Under the pieces are notes generated by a model. The model saw only the letters and a program-made list of their open reading frames with translations, was not told the origin of the DNA and searched no databases. From Rehmannia glutinosa (taxonomy: Eukaryota; Streptophyta; Magnoliopsida; Lamiales; Orobanchaceae), in NCBI GenBank assembly GCA_016081115.2, contig CM071931.1:28496317-28560316 (forward strand): a DNA stretch of 64,000 bases, written 5' to 3'. Shown one piece after another: positions 43,625-55,800 of this stretch (positions within the stretch are counted from its first letter, which is position 1; every line of letters begins with the position of its first letter). A program made the position numbers and the translations under genes.

Positions 43625-44788
43625 ATGGGAGTATGTCAGATCAAAGATGTTGAATCTAGTGAAATTGTGTCTGCAAGGTACAAGGCAAAAGAATATGTAT
43701 GTGGTAGATTGGTCTACTGCTACACCAAGCACATGGCTGCTAGCAAAGAGCACAGCCGATCAAGTTGGTTGTGGCATAAGAAGTTGAGTCATTTGAACTT
43801 CAAGACAATCAACAAGCTTTCAAGGAGTCATCTTGTGGAAGGATTGCCAGACTCAGTGTACAAGAAAGAAAGTATATGTCATGCATGCCAGATGGGAAAG
43901 CAAATCAAATCATCATTCAAGGATAAGCCAAGTCCTTCTTCAACCAGGTCATTGCATTTGTTGCATATGGATTTATTTGGACCAGTTGAGCCAGCTAGCA
44001 TCAGTGGAAAGAAATACACCTTAGTAGTGGTGGATGATTATTCAAGATATACATGGACAATTTTCATGTGTAAAAAGAAAGAAACACTACAGAAGTTACC
44101 TCAGCTGATGAGAAGAGTTCAAAATGAAAAGAGTCAAGTCATTATAAAAATAAGATCTGGCAGGGGAACTGAGTTTGTCAATTGGATTATAACTCAGTAT
44201 TGTGTTGAAATTAGTATTGCTCGTGAGTTATCAGCTGCAAGGACTCCACAGCAAAATGGAGTAGCTGAAAGAAGGAACAGAACTCTCAAGGAAGCTACAA
44301 GGACAATGTTAGATGAAGCAGGATTGCCTAGGAGATTTTGGGCTGAAGCCATACATACAGGCTGCTTCACTCAGAATAGATGCATGATTAACAGGCAATT
44401 GACCAAGACTCCCTATGAGATTTGGACAAGGAGGAAGCCAAATTTTGGATATTTCAAGATATTTGGATGCAAGTGCTTCATCCACAACAATGGCAAGGAT
44501 AATTTGAAGGTTTTTGATGCTAAAGCTGATGAAGGTATCTTTTTGGGATACTCAGCTGAGAGTAAAGCATATAGAGTGCTGAACAAGAGGACTATAGTCA
44601 CAGAAGAGTCTATCCATGTGGTTTTTGATGAACCTAATGTGAATGGAGAAGACATTGATGAGTTAGCTAATAAGCTGAAACAGGCAACTATGCAGAAGAG
44701 TCCTTATGTTGAGGCTGAAGTGAGAGCACTCAACCCTGATGATGATGAAATAGTTGAATCTAAAAGAAGCTGGAAGGTTTACAGCTGA
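43625..44788 (+). pseudogene. E4 integrase, long open reading
   Basis: A 387-codon open stretch. The zinc-binding domain is WLWHKKLSHLNF with CHACQMGK. The catalytic core has the first Asp in LLHMDLFGPVEP, the second position in IKIRSGRGTEFVN where copia elements have RSD(R/H)GTEF (Asp replaced by Gly), and the Glu in PQQNGVAERRNRTLKE. The C-terminus has KTPYEIWTRRKPNFGYFKIF and EGIFLGYSAESKAYRV, then FDEPNVNGEDIDELANKL. This is the best-kept pol piece in E4, but the D-D-E triad is incomplete. The frame is the same as protease. Confidence 0.87.
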
Positions 44789-45900
44789 ATGAAGATGAAA
44801 GAGTTGTTCAAGACAACTTAGCTGCGAGACGGCTGAATCCAGCAGACATTCTCCAACCTTATGTGAGATGTCTAAGAGACCATCCACCTGAGTTAGTTAT
44901 TGGAGATGTTAGAGATGGCATAAGAACCAGATCCAGAGCACAGCATGAAGTAGTGTTCACTTGTTTTATTTCCCAAATAGAGCCTAAAGATGTGTCTCAA
45001 ACATTGGAAGACACACATTAGATTCAGGCCATGCAAGAAGAGCTGAATCAGTTTGAAAGGAACAAAGTATGGGAATTAGTTCAAAGGTCAACCCACAAAA
45101 ATGTTGTTGGTACTAAGTGGGTTTTCAGAAACAAAATGAACGAGGAAGGATCTGTGGTAAGAAACAAAGCAAGATTGGTAGCCAAAGGGTATTGCCAAGA
45201 AGAAGGTATATATTTTGATGAAACCTTTGCTCCTGTTGCCAGATTGAAAGCAATAAGGATGTTTCTTGCCTATGCTGCACATAAGAACTTCAATGTATAT
45301 CAAATGGATGTGAAGAGTGCATTTCTCAATGGACTGCTAGAGGAAGAAATCTATGTTGAACAACCTCCAGGTTTTGAGCAGAAAACTATTGAAGATAAAG
45401 TCTACATGCTCAAGAAAGCATTATATGGATTGAAACAAGCACCAAGAGCATGGTATGATACATTGTCTTAGTTTCTAATTGACAATGGATTCACCAATGG
45501 CAAGGTTGACAGAACACTCTTCAGGATTGAAGATGGAGAGAGTATACTACTTCTTCAATATATGTGGATGATATCATTTTTGGATCCACAAACAAAGAGC
45601 TGTGTGAGAAATTGTCAAACCTCATGCAAGGCAAGTTTGAGATAAGCATGATGGGAGAGCTGACTTTCTTCTTAGGACTTCAAGTCAAGCAATTGAAGCA
45701 TGGAACCTTCATAAGTCAATCAAGTATACCAGAGATTTAATGAAGAAATTTGGTATGGAAGAGAAGTCTCCAGTGAAGATTCCTATGAATACATCAGTCA
45801 AGATGGACATGGATGCAGATGGCAAAGCTTTTGATCAAACCAGATATAGAGCCCTCATTGGATCTTTGTTCTATTTAACAGCCAACAGTCAGACATAACC
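44789..45900 (+). pseudogene. E4 reverse transcriptase
   Basis: Linker, then MQEELNQFERNKVWELVQRS, GTKWVFRNKMNEEGS, KARLVAKGYCQEEGIYFDET, YQMDVKSAFLNGLLEEEIYV (catalytic Asp) and KALYGLKQAPRAWYDTLS, followed by TAG at 45,469. Beyond it, in other frames, lie YVDDIIFGSTN (about 45,560-45,592, catalytic pair present) and MMGELTFFLGLQVKQLK. The TSRPDITFAV segment near 45,880 is broken by indels. Confidence 0.85.
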
Positions 45901-46498
45901 TTTGCAGTAGGTGTCTGTGCCAGATTTCAATTTGCACCAAAAGAGAGCCACATGACTGCAGCTAAGAGAATCCTAAGATATTTGAAAGGATGCCAGGATG
46001 TCGGCTTATGGTATCCAAAGGAAGAAGGATTTAAGCTGGTAGGATACTCAGACTCAAACTATGTTGGATGTAGAGTTGACAGGAAGAGTACTTATTGTAC
46101 ATGTCAAATGCTTGGAAACATGGTTCAGCAAGAAACAAAATTCAATAGCTACATCCACAATGAAGCAGAGTACATAGTTGCGGGCAAACAAGTTTGTTGT
46201 GCCCAAAGTCTTATGGATGAGGCAACAGCTGAGAGATTATGATATTGAAGAAAAAAAGGTTCCAATTATGTGTGATAACACTAGTGCTATTGCAATCACT
46301 CAGAATCCAGTGTTGCATTCAAGAACAAAACACTTTGATGTCAGATATCATTTTATAAGAGATCATATTGAAAAGAAAGACATCACTTTGGAATACATCT
46401 CAACTGATGAGCAGTTAGCTGACATATTCACAAAGCCATTATGTGAATCAAGGTTTGAGGAGCTCAAGAATGAGTTAGGGTTAATTGAGATGAGTTAG
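45901..46498 (+). pseudogene. E4 RNase H
   Basis: KRILRYLKGCQDVGLWYPKE, LVGYSDSNYVGCRVDRKST (the usual DSDYAG is changed to DSNYVG), then in the next frame VLWMRQQLRDYDIEEKKVPI, MCDNTSAIAITQNPVLHSRT, HFDVRYHFIRDHIEKKDITL and ADIFTKPLCESRFEELKNEL. The WFSKKQNSIA segment is partly deleted. The stop after GLIEMS at 46,498 is the pol end. Confidence 0.85.
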
Positions 46499-46864
46499 TA
46501 TACTCAGAAGACTCAATCAGCAGAACCAGAAGAAGAGAGAATGAAAAATGAGCAAGTTTTACATTTCAGCCAAGTGAAACAGCCCAGTCGGGAAGATAGC
46601 TGTATAGAGTTAGCTGACAACTGAGTAATGTTATTGTGAATAGAGAAGCAGAGCTAAGTCACTTTGGAAGAAAATTGAATCATTTATGAGCTAAGTGACA
46701 AAAATGCAGTCATTTTATTCAAGCGGGAGTGTTTTTAAAGATGACGTAAGCGTAATTATGACTGTCAGTACAAAAGCTGCACAGTAAAACATATGTTTGG
46801 ATATAAATGTTGCTGCATTTAATGTAAGGAAATTAATGCGGTTTTGAAGGCTTAATCTTGGTCG

Positions 46865-47040
46865 TTGATCTCGATCAAATTTTTCAAATTCCAAAAACCG
46901 TCCTTTCGTGTCCCATATATACAAAAATTCATTTTCTCTCTCCTCACACAAACTCTCGTCTTTAGCAAGCAAGCAAGGTTTTTCTCTCTGCAAACTGTTC
47001 GAAACCCTAATCTTCTAAGTTTAGTTTTTCGTGTTTTTCT
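46865..47040 (+). other. Leader in front of the E4 accessory ORF (copy A)
   Basis: Pyrimidine-rich stretch (TTCATTTTCTCTCTCCTCAC, GTTTTTCTCTCTGCAAAC) with ACCCTAATCTTCTAAG, typical of plant 5' untranslated leaders. A CATATATACA word at about 46,912 is a weak TATA-like candidate. It repeats at 52,688-52,863. It may mark an internal promoter or a spliced subgenomic leader. Confidence 0.45.
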
Positions 47041-50000
47041 TTGGTAAAAAGTTCTGAAAATGGTTGTTCTCATGATTTCGTCAAGCTTTCTGAGAAAATC
47101 CACTCAGGAATGTCCGTGGATTTTCAAGGGATGATCAAGCAGGGCATTGATGAGGCCCTGGTGAAGAAGATAGCTAAAAAGCTAGAAAAGTCCGTGCGAA
47201 GGACTTTCTCTCGATACAGTTCACTCATACCTATTTGGAAGAAGTAGCCATGTTCTATGTGAACGTCGAAGTGCATGACGATGAAATCCGTTCATCCGTC
47301 CACGGCAGGGCCATTAAGATAACTGCAAAGGACATTGTTGAGCACTGTTTCTTACCGTTTGAAGGTTTGAAGGACATAGTTGAGAAGGATGTCAACCTGG
47401 CTATAGCTTGGAAGGAAGTTGCAAAGCCGGAGTATGCTGCTAAAGCTGTGTATACAGCTAAGAAGGATTTTCTGAAAGAAGATTATCACAAGTTGATGGA
47501 CATCGTGTCTAAATGTGTGGATATGAAGTTCGGGAGCTTTAATCAGCTATCTCGGACTAAGCTAACTGTGATGGCTGCGATAATGCAAGATAAGAAGGTG
47601 AACTGGGCTAAGTTCGTCTTCAGTCGAGTGTGCCAGAACGTGATCAACAAGTCCTATAAGGAAGATGGGACTTTTGGATGCTCGCTGGGTTATGGCCTTG
47701 TCATTGGCCATCTGATGGAAATTAAGGGGATTACACTGCGCCATGGAAATCCTTTCCATGCAAACAAGAGGATGTTCAAAGCTAACCTCTCGGTGTGCGA
47801 GAAGAAGGCCCATGCGAGGAAAGCGGATACAAGTGAGGGGAATCGACTTACCCACCAAGACACACCGAGACCTCCCGCTCTCTCTGGCCGATCTCTAAGA
47901 AGAGAGGCGTGACATCCAAACCCGCCGCCTGCCAAAGACCAAACAAAGAAAGTAACTTCCCATGCACCCAAACCCAATGCACCTTGCCCGAGCAAATGTG
48001 CCCCGTCCCATTTAATTGAAGAGAAACCTCTACCTTCCTCACGAGGCGTGAAGAAGAAGCGCACTCGCCAAGTCGAAATTTTTGCATCAACACAAGCTTC
48101 TATTGAAACACGTGGCCTTCACCCTTGAAGAGCAAAGAGGTGGAACCAGAGATTCCATTGGTCGTCACCAAGAGAAGACGGTTGTTCAAGAAGTCTAAAT
48201 TAAAAAGACAAAACCCTAATCCTCTAAGTTTAATTTTTCGTTTTTTTCTTCTTCGAAAAACCGTTGAGATTGTTGATGTATAGGATGGAACAAAGATCGA
48301 GAAAAAATTAATGAGCCCGAGAAGACTATTGATGTTGATCAATGATAAAGAAGACTCGGTATGTAGGAGACAGCTGGGGAAAGAAGGAGCTAGACAAAAA
48401 AGCCATTGAAGAAAAGGTTGTCTCATCCCCTCGGACCGATCAAATGTGAATACGAGGAGGAAGCATGCTCTATTAGCCACTATTCAAGAGATAGAAGAGG
48501 ATGATGATCTTATTATGTACTCTCCATTCTATCTTGACATTCGAGACAAGACTAAGAAATTGGAGGAACTGAAGCTCAATTACTCCAGGTTGCGGTTCAC
48601 TCGCCTGAGTTTATCGATGAGGAGGAGGAGCTTCTAAGTTTCCTTGGAGGTGTGACCATCCATCAAGCCCTGGATGAAGATTTTTGCATGGATGCTCTCC
48701 GGGCCATTAAGGAGGATGAGAAGGAGAAAGCCCGGGAGAAAGCTAAAGTCTTGGAGAAATCCAAGATATGTTTGCACACATAGACCTATGAACATCTAGT
48801 GAGTCCACCGGCAAAGTTCGCGATGAGGAGATGGACTCAACTTTGCGTCGAAAAAAGCCGATGGGACTTTTGGGCCATTCGAGAATCACAATCCATGCAC
48901 GAGCGTTAAGAAGGTCTAGGAGAGTCCTCCAAAGTCTCTCCTCGATCTAACCCTTTAGGAGTGGCAAAAAAAGTATTGTTTCGGTATTGCGGAACCACGT
49001 CCCCGTGCGAGGAAAGATGGCTCTAAGGGAAATGTCGATGAAGGCGAGAATTTGGGCACCCAAGCCAAGCGTAACCCTAAAAGAAGGTGTTGAGACACCG
49101 CCTATCGGTGACTACTCAAAGGAAACAACGAACATCGTGTCTCGGGAGCCAAACCCCATCGTCGTTCACTCAAATGTGCACGCCAACTAAAACAAGAAGC
49201 AATCAGACAAAGCTCTCTCCACCACAACATTTAATGTAAGGTCGGAGGATCTTTGTGGGAGACAAAACATTGAAGTTTGGAGGCGGCGAGCAAGTTCTTT
49301 CCTCACAAAACTCGCTTTAGTGAAATTAACGGCTCGGATAGTTGAGTCGAAACCCTAATCTTCTAAGTTTAGATTTCAAGCTTTTTCTATAAAGTTATGA
49401 AATGGTTGTTCTCATGATTTCGTCAAGTAAGGCAAAGGATGGAGAGGCCCAGGAGTTGAGACTTTAAAGGGTCATGAAAGTGCAAGCAATCCTGAGTTGA
49501 GACTCGAAGGATGCCACCATAGAAGACCCTAAGAAAATCTCTGTCGAAGAGATTGTAGAAGGCCCACAACGGTTGAGATTTGGGGTAATGAAGGCTTCTA
49601 TGGAGGTTGAGACTTCCTAGGTAAGGTCCGTTCATTCGGAGCAACAAGGCCAAACATTTCTCAAGTCAAAGGAGATGTTGCGAAAGAGGAGATCGGCGCC
49701 CTTCACGACTCCCATAAAACATTGATACATCATTTCTTGATCCGAGGATGAAGCCAAGTCCACCCACCATGAAGATTCAATGATGGACAAGGCCGAGGAT
49801 GTTCTCGAATCTCGGAGTAATGTCGATGATAAGACAGGCTCCTATGAGATTCAATTTTGATGATGAGCCATCCCCAATGTGTACATCAAACTCCAATGAG
49901 CTTTAATGAGACATCTCGAGGAAATGATAACTCAATAGGAAAAACTCAAGACCGAAGAAGCTATTAAGACAGTGAGGCTCGATCAGCCGAGTGTGATCCC

Positions 50001-51870
50001 TACAATGATCAACAAGTCCTATAAATAGATCGGACTTTTGGATGCTACCACAGCTGCAATAGTAATGACTCCAACAGCTCTCTTGCAGGCTCCCACAGCT
50101 GCGATACATGCCGATGATGCTACCACAGCCGAGGCACAGAGAGCTGGTACAATGCATCACGAACAAGGAAAGGCTCCCCAGCATGGATCTTCAGAGATTC
50201 AATTTGTTCGAGATGATGTTTTTGAGGATATGCTTCCCTTCAATGTTGAACTGCCAGACATTGGAGTTGAGTCTGCTAGAGAACAAGAGAAGTATATCGT
50301 GCAGGAAAAACCCATCATTCCAACCGATCGATTGTGCCAATGAACTTTGATTTCGATGATGAGTGGCGGTAGAAACAAATGATAAGCCGAGTTCCAAAAT
50401 GCCTTCAAGACAATTAATGAAGAGATTGAGAAAATAGAACGCCACCTTGGCATCTTTGGATCTCCGTCACAATCGTGATACAACCCAAAACGCAGATTTG
50501 AGAGGGATTGTTGTTCGAATAAGGGAATGGGCTGCACAACACACTGTCATGCGCTCAAAGCAGGTCCGCTACTTCAAGGCTTTATTTTCTAAGATGTTGT
50601 TATGGAGTGCGGATACGTCGATGTTTAGCTTTTACGAATGAAAAGTATATGGTCAGAATGGAAATAGCACACAAGTCGGACATGGAGTTGCTTAAGCATC
50701 ACTACTAGAGTGATATTGCATGCCTAGAGGACAGCATGAACCAGAATTTCAGTCTTCTCATGGCAGAAATGAAATTGGTGACAGTGAGTCGAAGGCTACA
50801 CGGTCAAAGTTCCACACAGCCCACTCCACAGCAGATTCCAAGCAAACTTCTACACTCAGCCGACTTGATTTCCTTCTGAGTGTTTTATTTCCTGGGCTAA
50901 CCCTCCCATTTGGTGATGATGCCAAAAAGGGGGAAGATGAGGCCCTGAAGGGATTGAAGGAGGAGAAGCAGAGTGATAAGGAGGCGAAAAGAGGTGACAC
51001 AGCTAAGGGGGAAGGAAGTTCAATTCCTTTGAAACTCATGTATGCTGAAACCCCACAGCAATGTGATGTCATAGCTTCCATTCTTAGCAAGATACCAAGT
51101 GAGTTGTCTATTGAAAGGAAAGCTGAGATGGCCTTGAAAGAATTAAGGAAGGCCATTGAAGCTGCATTTGAGAAGGTAACTGAGAAACAATCTACGCATG
51201 TTCAAGAGATTAAAAAAGTATGGTGGTCTTCCAGTTAAGGAAAGGACTATCTTAAAGCCCCGAGCGAATTTGCTATACCGATGATGGATCTGAGCCCAGG
51301 ATCTCTAGAGAGGATTCCAAACACTAGAAGCGAGAAGGATACTTTAAAGATATGACTCTACCTCAAGCGTGGGATTTGTTAAGGGAGAAGGGAATTGAGA
51401 TGTGCAAGTCGATCTCTAAGAAGAAGTTCCTGCGATCACTCCAAAATCAAAAGCTCTAGTGCAATATACTCCCAAGGAAGGAAAGCTAAGTCAACAATGT
51501 TTGGTAGAAATGGTGGCATTTAATGGGAGAAGTAGTCAACCACGGCCAAGACCAAAAGATGTTAAGTATGTGGATCCGATCAGAAGAAGGGTCTCAAATC
51601 TTTCGGTCCCATATATACAAAAATTCATTTTCTCACCTTGCTAACATGGAAGTTGCACGCAAGGTTTTTCTCTCAAGAGGAGGCAAGAGGAAAGAGAATG
51701 AAAGGGTAAATCGCTTGGAAAGAAAGGCGTGAATGGATGAATGACTCATGCTAAGCGTGCCTACGAAGAAGAAGAAGAATGAGAAAGAAGAAAGGAAGAG
51801 GAGGAGAGACCGGAGGATGACAAGAGAGCATTGAAGAAGAAGAGAGAAAAAGGAAGCTAGAAAAAGCGTT
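47041..51870 (+). pseudogene. E4 accessory ORF, copy A (damaged)
   Basis: The N-terminal reading ENGCSHDFVKLSEKIHS, MSVDFQGMIKQGIDEALVKK is followed by a frame change near 47,190. Then 47,235-47,912 encodes MFYVNVEVHDDEIRSSVHG, AIKITAKDIVEHCFLP, SFNQLSRTKLTVMAAIMQDK, VNWAKFVFSRVCQNVINKSY and GCSLGYGLVIGHLMEIKGIT. After about 47,826 the copy is broken into short frames: the Ala/Thr-rich, acidic middle (50,038-50,343) and the C-terminal SIPLKLMYAETPQQCDVIAS (50,720-51,238) remain. The proper ATG at 47,060 is out of frame through a one-base deletion seen against E2. Confidence 0.7.
50912..50938 (+). other. PPT-like motif inside the accessory ORF (copy A)
   Basis: GATGATGCCAAAAAGGGGGA, the same context as the true PPT beside Sirevirus-type LTRs, but within the coding sequence for DDAKKGEDEALK. 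The same motif stands at 56,685-56,711 and, on the minus strand of E2, at 9,111-9,138. Confidence 0.65.
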
Positions 51871-51877
51871 AAAGTGT

Positions 51878-52687
51878 GTTGGATGTAGAGTTGATACCTA
51901 TTTGGAAGAGTACTTATTGTACATGTCAAATGCTTGGAAACATGGTTCATCCGCCCACGAAACAAAATTCAATAGCTACATCCACAATCAATTGCCGAGT
52001 ACATAGTTGCGGGCATTGTTGTGCCCAAGTCTTATGGATGAGGCGGTGAGAAAAGAGATTATGATATTGAAGAAAAAAGGTTCCAATTATGTGTGATAAC
52101 ACTAGTGCTATTGCAATCACTCGAAATCCAAAGGTTGCATTCAAGAACAAAACACTTTGATGTCGAGATATCATTTTATAAGAGATCATATTGAAAAGAA
52201 AGACATCACTTTGGAATACATCTCAACGATGAGCAAGAGCTTTACATATTCACAAAGCCATTATGTGAATCAAGGTTTGAGGCTCAAGAATGAGTTAGGG
52301 TTAATTGAGATGAGTTAGTATACTCGAAAAGACTCAATCAGTGAGAACAAGAAAGAGAGAATGAAAAATGAGCAAGTTTTACATTTCACCAAGTGAAACA
52401 AAATGTCATTGGGAAGATAGTTGTATAGAGTTAAGGGGATTAACCGAGTAATGTTATTGTGAATAGAAAGGATGAGCTAAGTCACTTTGGAAGAAAATTG
52501 AATCATTTATGAGCTAAGTGACAAAAATGCCTCATTTTATTCAAGCGGGAGTGTTTTTAAAGATGACGTAAGCGTAATTATACGATCACAAGAAAAAAGT
52601 CGCACAAGAAAACATATGTTTGGATATAAATGTTGCTGCATTTAATGTAAGGAAATTAATGCGGTTTTGAAGGCTTAATCTTGGTCG
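51878..52687 (+). pseudogene. Duplicated RNase H end and spacer (start of second unit)
   Basis: Parallels 46,065-46,864 but with many small replacements. Examples: CAACTGATGAGCAGTTAGC of the first copy becomes CAACGATGAGCAAGAGC, and GTTGACAGGAAGAG becomes GTTGATACCTATTTGGAAGAG. The inserted CATACCTATTTGGAAGA word also occurs at 47,225-47,241. No continuous frame remains. After about 52,620 the two copies become identical. Confidence 0.75.
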
Positions 52688-52863
52688 TTGATCTCGATCA
52701 AATTTTTCAAATTCCAAAAACCGTCCTTTCGTGTCCCATATATACAAAAATTCATTTTCTCTCTCCTCACACAAACTCTCGTCTTTAGCAAGCAAGCAAG
52801 GTTTTTCTCTCTGCAAACTGTTCGAAACCCTAATCTTCTAAGTTTAGTTTTTCGTGTTTTTCT

Positions 52864-55800
52864 TTGGTAAAAAGTTCTGAAAATGGTTGTTCTCATGATT
52901 TCGTCAAGCTTTCTGAGAAAATCCACTCAGGAATGTCCGTGGATTTTCAAGGGATGATCAAGCAGGGCATTGATGAGGCCCTGGTGAAGAAGATAGCTAA
53001 AAAGCTAGAAAAGTCTGGTCTGAAGGACTTTCTCTCGATACAGTTCACTCATACCTATTTGGAAGAAGTAGCCATGTTCTATGTGAACGTCGAAGTGCAT
53101 GACGATGAAATCCGTTCATCCGTCCACGGCAAGGCCATTAAGATAACTGCAAAGGACATTGCTGAGCACTGTTTCTTACCGTCTGAAGGTTTGAAGGACA
53201 TAGCTGAGAAGGATGTCAACCTGGCTATAGCTTGGAAGGAAGTTGCAAAGCCGGAGTATGCTGCTAAAGCTGTGTATACAGCTAAGAAGGATTTTCTGAA
53301 AGAAGATTATCACAAGTTGATGGACATCGTGTCTAAATGTGTGGATATGAAGTTCGGGAGCTTTAATCAGCTATCTCGGACTAAGCTAACTGTGATGGCT
53401 GCGATAATGCAAGATAAGAAGGTGAACTGGGCTAAGTTCGTCTTCAGTCGAGTGTGCCAGAACGTGATCAACAAGTCCTATAAGGAAGATGGGACTTTTG
53501 GATGCTCGCTGGGTTATGGCCTTGTCATTGGCCATCTGATGGAAATTAAGGGGATTACACTGCGCCATGGAAATCCTTTCCATGCAAACAAGAGGATGTT
53601 CAAAGCTAACCTCTCTAGTGTGCAGAAGAAGGCCCATGCGAGGAAAGCGGATACAAGTGAGGGGGAATCAGCTTACCCAGCCGAAGACACAGCTGAGACC
53701 TCCCCAGCTCTCTCTGAAGCCGATCTCTAAGAAGAGAGCTGTGACATCCAAACCTGCCCCTGCCCCAGCAGCCAAACAAAGAAAGTAACTTCCCATGCAC
53801 CCAAACCCAAAGCACCTGCCCGAGCAACCGATGCCCCTGTCCCGCAGCCAAGATTGAAGAGAAACCTCTACCTTCCTCACCAGTCGTGAAGAAGAAGCGC
53901 ACTGCCAAGTCGAGGAAGGCAGCTGCATCAACACAAGCTTCTATTGAAACACAGGCCTTCACCCTTGAAGAGCCTGAAGAGGTGGAACCAGAGATTCCAT
54001 TGGTCGTCACCAAGAGAAGACGGTTGTTCAAGAAGTCTGAATTAAAAAAGACAGCCTGAGTCCGGTACTCAGCCGGAGAAGACCGTTGAGATTGTTGATG
54101 TATAGGATGGAACAGTATCAGGAAAAAATTAATGAGCCCGAGAAGACTATTGATGTTGATCAGCAGAGTAAAGAAGACTCAGCTATGTAGGAGACAGCTG
54201 TGGGGAAAGAAGGAGCTGAGACAGCCAAAGCCATTGAAGAAAAGGTTGTCTCATCCCCTCAGACCGATGCAGCTGAATCTGAGGAGGAGCAAGCTCTATT
54301 AGCCACTATTCAAGAGATAGAAGAGGATGATGATCTTATTATGTACTCTCCAGTCTATCTTGACATTCAGACAAGACTAAGAAATTGGAGGAACTGGAAG
54401 CTCAATTACTCCAGGTTGCAGTTCACTCGCCCTGAGTTTATCGATGAGGAGGAGGAGCTTCTAAGTTTCCTTGGAGGTGTGACCATCCATCAAGCCCTGG
54501 ATGAAGATTTTTACATGGATGCTCTCCGGGCCATTAAGGAGGATGAGAAGGAGAAAGCCCAGGAGAAAGCTAAAGTCTTGGAGAAATCCAAGATATGTTT
54601 GCACACATAGACCTATGAACATCTAGTGGAGTCCACTGACAGCAGCGATGAGGAGATGGACCTAGTTGCTGCAAAAAAAGCCGAGTTACAGCAGGCCATT
54701 CGAGAATCACAATCCATGCACGAGCAGAGCCTTCAAGAAGGTCTAGGAGAGTCCTCCAAAGTCTCTCCTCGATCTAACCCTTTAGGAGTGGCAAAAAGTA
54801 TTGTTTCTGTTATTGCAGCAACCACGTCCCCCGTGCAGTCTAAAGATGGCTCTAAGGGAAATGTCGATGAAGCTGAGAATTTGGGCACCCAAGCCAAGCG
54901 TAACCCTGAAGAAGGTGTTGAGACACCTGCCTATGCGGCTGACTACTCAAAGGAAACAACAGTCGTGTCTCGGGAGCTGAGTAACCCCATCGTCGTTCAC
55001 TCACCGGTGCGCCACTAAGGGGAAGCTCTCCACCACAAATAGGTCGGAGGATCTTTGTGGGAGACAAAATATTGAAGTTTGGAGGCGAAGGCGAGCAAGT
55101 TGCTGAGAAGCAGAGTGAAATTAACGAAGCTCGGATAGTTGAGTCTGACTCAGCTGAGATTTCAACTGCTATACAGGCCGATGAAGCTACTGCTGCAGGT
55201 AAGGCAAAGGATGGAGAGGCCCTAGGAGTTGAGACTCTGGGTCATGAAAGTGCAAGCAATCCTAGGAGTTGAGACTCTGAAGGATGCCACCATAGAAGAC
55301 CCTAAGACAGTTGTATCTGTCGAAGAGATTGTAGAAGGCCCCACAACGGTTGAGACTGTTGGGGGTAATGAAGGCCTAAGGGAGGTTGAGACTTCCCTAG
55401 GTAAGGTACCGGAGCAACAGAACATTTCTCAAGTCAAAGGAGCTGTTGCAGAAGAGGAGATCAGCGCCCTTCACGACTCCCAATAAAACATTGATACATC
55501 ATTTCTTGGATCCGAGGATGAAGCCAAGTCCACCCACCATGAAGATTCAATGATGGACAAGGCTGAGGATGTTCTCGAATCTCGGAGTAATGTCAGTGAT
55601 AAGACAGCTCCTATGAGATTCAATTTTGATGATGAGCCATCCCCCAGGCTACATCAAACTCCAATGACGCTGATGAGACAGCTGAGGAAATGATAACTCA
55701 ATAGGAAAAACTCACTGAGACCGAAGAAGCTATTAAGACAGCTGAGGCTCAGTCAGCTAAGCAGATCCCTACAACTGCTACAGCTGAAATAGAGTCAGCT

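Larger units (their letters stand above)
46065..51877 (+). repeat. Tandem duplication, first unit
   Basis: Sequence from RNase H (46,065) through the accessory region repeats at 51,878-57,640. The offset is 5,823 bp where the copies are clean (47,041 against 52,864). The two are identical over 46,797-47,188 / 52,620-53,011. The junction near 51,878 has AAAGTGTGTTG on one side and GTTGGATGTAG on the other, a short GTTG overlap. From about 47,190, and strongly from 47,826, the first unit differs from the second at many CAG/CTG words. Confidence 0.85.

Noticed and set aside
46715..47103. Minus ORFs identical at 46,852-47,103 and 52,675-52,926
   Set aside because: Identity follows from the tandem duplication; they cover the leader of the accessory ORF in antisense and are not conserved in E2.
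47562..48093. Minus-strand ORFs of up to 124 codons opposite the accessory gene
   Set aside because: Antisense shadows of a Lys/Glu-rich coding strand, changing between the two duplicated units.
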